Source: Lewinellaceae bacterium
GTDB taxonomy: Bacteria; Bacteroidota; Bacteroidia; Chitinophagales; Saprospiraceae
Direction of reading: 5' to 3'
Length of the DNA: 64,000 nt
Assembly: GCA_020636075.1 (NCBI GenBank)
Contig: JACJYO010000003.1
Location: forward strand, 124,001-188,000
Part shown: piece by piece, positions 61,501 through 64,000 of the stretch
Layout of the letters: each line of letters starts with the position of its first letter
How positions within the stretch are numbered: position 1 is the stretch's first letter
Notes under the pieces: model-generated
Databases searched by the model: none
Seen by the model: only the letters and a program-made list of their open reading frames with translations
What the model was told of the DNA's origin: nothing
Made by a program: the position numbers and the translations under genes

Positions 61501-62747
61501 ATACCGGCAGCTCCGTGCACGTATGCGTCGGCGAATCGACAGGCAATATTCGCATCGAAGTCCGGGATACGGGCCGGGGCATCCACTCCAACGATCTGCC
61601 GAGGGTATTTGAGCGTTTTTATCAAACGGCTCAACCCGGCGCGCCGGTCGAAGGCGGTACAGGTATAGGCCTCGCCCTTTGCCACGAATACGTCGAGTTG
61701 ATGCAGGGGCGTATCGGGGTGGAGAGCACGCTCGGGAAAGGCAGCGTTTTTTATATTGAATTTCCAAGAAAAGAAGTGCTGGGTATGGGAAAAGGCGAAC
61801 CTGTTGCCAACGGCAGTCCGAAGGAAGATGACACTGCCGAACAATTCAACGCCAATGATCAAAGCGCTATCGCCCATCAGAAACAACAGGCGCTTGTCGG
61901 CCCCGACCCGCAACAGCCGCTGCTCCTGCTGGTGGAAGACAACGAAAGCCTGCGCGATTATGTACAGGCCATCCTGTCGGACCGGTATACGGTCGTCACC
62001 GCCGAAAATGGTCGGATAGCCCTTGATCTTCTGCTCGGTTTTAGCGGCGGCGTTCCTCCGCTGCCCGCCGCACAACCGATACCGGCCACTGCGAGCCGTT
62101 TGCCGGACCTTATTATTTCAGATGTCATGATGCCGGTCATGGATGGTTTTCAACTCCTGGAAACGCTCCGGGGTGACGGGCGCTGGCGGCATATTCCGGT
62201 GGTCATGCTTACTGCCCGGGCCGACCTGCGCGACAAACTGCGCGCCCTGCGGATCGGGGTGGACGACTACCTGCTCAAACCTTTTGAAGAAGAGGAACTG
62301 CGGGCACGGGTCGACAATCTGCTGCGCCACTATCAAAACCGGCAAAACGCTCCCCGCAAAGCCGGCCGGGAAGGAGTTTTTACCGGAACAAATACCCCCG
62401 GCCAGGCAGTGCCACTGGCGAGTGCCGAGGACATGGTTTGGCTGGAGAACTTCGAGCAGATCGTGGAAAAACGGCTCGGTGATTTTAACCTGACCGCTGA
62501 TATACTTGCCGGGGAAATGGCGATGAGCCGCGCCCCGTTTTTCCGGCAATTGAAACGGCTTACCGGTTTGACCCCGGCGCAATACCTGGACGAGGCGCGT
62601 TTTCAAAAGGCCCGACGGTTGCTCGAACAGCGGAAGTCCTCCTCGGTCAAATCGGCGGCTTATTCGGTTGGGTTCCGGCAAGTCAAACATTTTTCCCAAA
62701 ATTTTAAAAAGCGTTTCGGAAAACTCCCTTCCGAATTTATCCGGTAG
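58569..62747 (+). CDS. Hybrid two-component system sensor-regulator (HTCS)
   Basis: 1392 residues in one chain. A signal peptide (MHLFRPFTYCLLLLFAAVEA PAQ), a propeller with GLPHRQVNSLMQDRRGFIWA (~25-690), Y_Y_Y (~700-770), one membrane helix (~784-806), HisKA with His852 (FANVSHELRTPLTLILGPL), HATPase (NNLLSNALKF), a receiver with Asp1185 (LIISDVMMPVMDG), and a C-terminal AraC helix-turn-helix (~1290-1391). It is a complete HTCS, which normally senses a periplasmic oligosaccharide and activates the adjacent glycan-use genes, here GH28. Two nine-T runs and a terminator-like hairpin lie inside the first third of the gene. Confidence 0.97.
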   Translation: MHLFRPFTYCLLLLFAAVEAPAQEYRAYARRFGVEEGLPHRQVNSLMQDRRGFIWAATNGGVVRFDGRRFQVFNKSENGLSGDIVDWLAEDADGYIWAYRIGPGGWLNVIEPLSGALIPPEEYFKKHPLSTLPKNWYDPPQRLADGTLVFCAPDSVSVLQFHPNSGWKKRPVPQGRFFFLIKCTGRKTQWGLHKDDYGRISLVEVDAKGQILHRTWATSRQEFLPMDGETGDPDGFFLLKYENSGNSTLWEIDGKGNFKPALSHTPFNKVHQYARLENGLVEVAFPKITDQSGKVLIDLCIQFPELDPFQYRDYLRDKNGNIWLATTFGLVVVELRKNYFRRLLFEENAQGGRGKACRGLLEINGHLMVNTEAFNQGRFLIDLKTGRTKRLAGEAGIALGRSASGDVWTDIDTIGAGYWFVSLQKTAPDGRPLGKRFQQSRPAGPIYAILEENPQRVLLGHVNGLTVYNPQTQTAEPWYDDAFPAINTANVHSLQKDREGRIWACTEQGLFHLNPGGGVAGRFWSEGKGPFYLPYNNIFHVYEDPDGICWLSTGGSGLIRWDRSAPPGRETQVIFRKNGLLNGVVYAAYEDRHGHLWLPTDFGIVQFDKKSKQVRRTWLTADGLTNNEFNRISHCRGADGTLYFGGLNGVTAFNPDDFYTHTDPEKSKIPLVVSNFNVLAAGSGQLENRTRELIRTNRFTMYPGDRYIQLEFALLDYIASEKVTYTWKLDAGEGDWENLKEPVLRLSSLPFGTRRLRIRAQAADGTWAANELNIELTVLPPVYQRWWFLLSVLLLSAIGVRAWYLWRTRVHRLEQERLETEVDRQTATIRRQTEELKKLDEAKSRFFANVSHELRTPLTLILGPLGSLLKGNRLHPPDAAYAQTAHRHGLLLLRLVNEILDLSKMEAGKMQLHETTVSLQPFLRRLTGAFESHAERLGILFVFEYRLPNRLRVLVDEDKLQKILNNLLSNALKFTPPHTGSSVHVCVGESTGNIRIEVRDTGRGIHSNDLPRVFERFYQTAQPGAPVEGGTGIGLALCHEYVELMQGRIGVESTLGKGSVFYIEFPRKEVLGMGKGEPVANGSPKEDDTAEQFNANDQSAIAHQKQQALVGPDPQQPLLLLVEDNESLRDYVQAILSDRYTVVTAENGRIALDLLLGFSGGVPPLPAAQPIPATASRLPDLIISDVMMPVMDGFQLLETLRGDGRWRHIPVVMLTARADLRDKLRALRIGVDDYLLKPFEEEELRARVDNLLRHYQNRQNAPRKAGREGVFTGTNTPGQAVPLASAEDMVWLENFEQIVEKRLGDFNLTADILAGEMAMSRAPFFRQLKRLTGLTPAQYLDEARFQKARRLLEQRKSSSVKSAAYSVGFRQVKHFSQNFKKRFGKLPSEFIR
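59070..59104 (+). other. Terminator-like hairpin inside the HTCS gene
   Basis: AAAAAACGGCC (59070-59080) pairs with GGCCGTTTTTTTTT (59091-59104). It lies in frame inside the coding sequence; a second nine-T run is at 59273-59281. The structure could cause pausing or slippage; no frameshift is seen here. Confidence 0.5.
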
Positions 62748-62921
62748 CCTGGGGGCGAAAGCCTCCCGCGTAAAAAGTGCTTTAAATACGCTCATATACC
62801 CATTCTGATACGCCTGTATACTCCTGACAGGGGCACTTTTGCCTATTGTTCAGGGGCATGAATACGCCCGTCCTTCACTTGTACTTAACTTATGTCAAAG
62901 ATGAAAAACTCGCCTTTCACG

Positions 62922-64000
62922 ATGAAAACGCTGACTAAAATACTGCTTGTATTTTGCTGTTTCGGCACCGCTGCTCTCCAAGCCCAAACTGCCGCCCTTA
63001 CCGTACAGGGCATCCTGAAAAAAAGCGACGGCAGCGCTGTGCCCGACGATGTGTACACCCTGCGCTTTGCCTTGTACGATGCCGAGTTCGGCGGTACGGA
63101 AGTCTGGTTCGAGGTGCTCAACAATGTGGAAACCAACGGCGGCCTGTACAGCGCCGTCCTGGGCGTCAATGGAAAGGCGCTGGACGCGCTTTTTGATGTG
63201 CCATACTACCTCAGCGTCAAAATCGGCAACTCCTCCCAGGAATTGCTGCCCCGCCCACGCCTGAGTGCGGCGCCTTATGCCCTGGCGCTGTTAGGCGCCG
63301 ACAATATCGTGCCCAGTACAGGCAACATCCAGGCCTACGGACTGACGGCTTCGCATGGCATATCGGCTTCCGGCAATTTAACCGTGGGTGGTTCGGCTAC
63401 TGTAACCGGCACCATCCAGGCCGGCGGATTAACAGCCACCAATGGCGTTTCCGGGAGCATCGTGCAGGCCGGCAGCGGCGGTGTTGAAAGTGCGGGCCTT
63501 ATTTCGGTACAAACGGGCATTCTTGCCTCCACCGGTTCGATCAACTCGGGTTCAGGGCCCTTTCACGGATACGGGTTCCTGGGCGACGGCACTACCGGCT
63601 ATGGCTCCAACAGCTATGGCGTGGCAAGCATCTGGGCCAGTGGGCAAAATGTGGTGAATGTGACGAATTCGGATGTGACCATCAATAAAATGCTCAAACT
63701 GCCCAACGCCTTTACACAAACCTATACCGGCAGTGGCAACATTTATCAACTCTGGACAAATGGCCTTACCACACAGTCTTTCCCGGTCACGAACGGTTAC
63801 TCCATGGAAACCAATGCCGTGATTAAAGTAGGCGCCGTGCATGCCATGTCGGACCGCCGCGCCAAAAAAGACTTCGTACTTTCCAATCCCGCGAACGACC
63901 TCGCCTTGTTGCAACGCTTGCGGATCACCGACTACAAATACAAGGATGTCATTGCCAAAGGGGATGTACCGAAAAAAGGCGTCATTGCCCAGGAGATTGA
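62922..64000 (+). CDS. Secreted tail-fibre-like protein with S74 chaperone (3' end beyond window)
   Basis: Start at ATG 62922 (MKTLTKILLVFCCFGTAALQ AQT), a good signal peptide; ATGs at 62892 and 62901 are alternatives. An N-terminal beta-domain (TVQGILKKSDGSAVPDDVYT LRFALYDAEFG) precedes fibre repeats (GNLTVGGSATVTGTIQAGGL). The frame then enters a peptidase S74 intramolecular chaperone (SDRRAKKDFVLSNPANDLAL LQRLRITDYKYKDV) and runs off at base 64000. The S74 domain normally trimerises and cleaves itself. Confidence 0.85.
   Translation, partial: MKTLTKILLVFCCFGTAALQAQTAALTVQGILKKSDGSAVPDDVYTLRFALYDAEFGGTEVWFEVLNNVETNGGLYSAVLGVNGKALDALFDVPYYLSVKIGNSSQELLPRPRLSAAPYALALLGADNIVPSTGNIQAYGLTASHGISASGNLTVGGSATVTGTIQAGGLTATNGVSGSIVQAGSGGVESAGLISVQTGILASTGSINSGSGPFHGYGFLGDGTTGYGSNSYGVASIWASGQNVVNVTNSDVTINKMLKLPNAFTQTYTGSGNIYQLWTNGLTTQSFPVTNGYSMETNAVIKVGAVHAMSDRRAKKDFVLSNPANDLALLQRLRITDYKYKDVIAKGDVPKKGVIAQEI

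Noticed and set aside
60939..62075. 378-codon minus-strand frame over the HTCS gene
   Set aside because: Antisense shadow of the kinase and receiver domains.

Overview
The window looks like chromosomal DNA of a Bacteroidota bacterium, most likely of the Saprospiria group (Haliscomenobacter/Lewinella-like). The signs are type IX secretion (T9SS) C-terminal sorting domains, a hybrid two-component system (HTCS), an OMP-family TonB-dependent barrel, reg-prop/Y_Y_Y sensor kinases, a TAnnTTTG-type -7 promoter box, and a WD40-caspase protein. No rRNA, tRNA or CRISPR was seen. This is a reading from sequence only; no database was searched.

Layout. 1-2.9 kb: a propeller-type sensor kinase cut by the left edge. 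3.1-15.2 kb: secreted proteins: two glycine-rich/ricin-lectin paralogues, a repeat adhesin, a dockerin/cohesin T9SS protein, a YHYH lipoprotein and an arylsulfotransferase-like T9SS protein. 15.3-21.2 kb: a four-tier concentric palindrome, then an AT-rich potassium module (KdpD-like kinase, KdpE, Kup) lying between two 153-bp direct copies of the 3' end of an araC gene. 21.1-24.2 kb: AraC regulator, aldehyde dehydrogenase and DUF779 protein. 24.2-26.5 kb: NHL-type T9SS protein and a membrane AraC regulator. 26.5-31.9 kb: an AT-rich accessory stretch with two overlapping TetR genes, a SnoaL-like protein, a DUF2652-SRPBCC fusion, a graveyard of truncated genes (comM tail, EVE/McrB-like, PLD-like, RAYT transposase) and a four-helix-bundle (S23-type) gene between two palindromes. 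32-40 kb: comM, a 14-blade WD40-caspase, a SET protein and the rpsF-rpsR-rplI operon. 40-45 kb: a PrsW protease, a class V aminotransferase, a conserved hypothetical and an ECF sigma/anti-sigma-propeller pair. 45-52.6 kb: a T9SS protein, a di-haem cytochrome c peroxidase, a TonB-type outer-membrane barrel, a small secreted protein and a methyltransferase, separated by palindromic repeats. 52.7-56.4 kb: AT-rich accessory genes including a TIGR04141/DUF6119 protein. 56.6-62.7 kb: a GH28 pectinase divergent from a one-protein HTCS sensor-regulator. 62.9 kb to the end: a secreted tail-fibre-like protein with a peptidase S74 chaperone start.

The genes fit a surface-attached, polymer-degrading lifestyle, with secreted lectins, adhesins and sorted enzymes and large one-protein sensors. 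The most unusual signals are structural. Several intergenic gaps carry nested palindromic elements of at least four families, and 3' tails of araC and comM have been copied to nearby positions. One such copy pair brackets the AT-rich potassium island like an integration scar. The best candidate for an under-described function is either the AT-rich TIGR04141 locus or the palindrome-bounded S23 unit.
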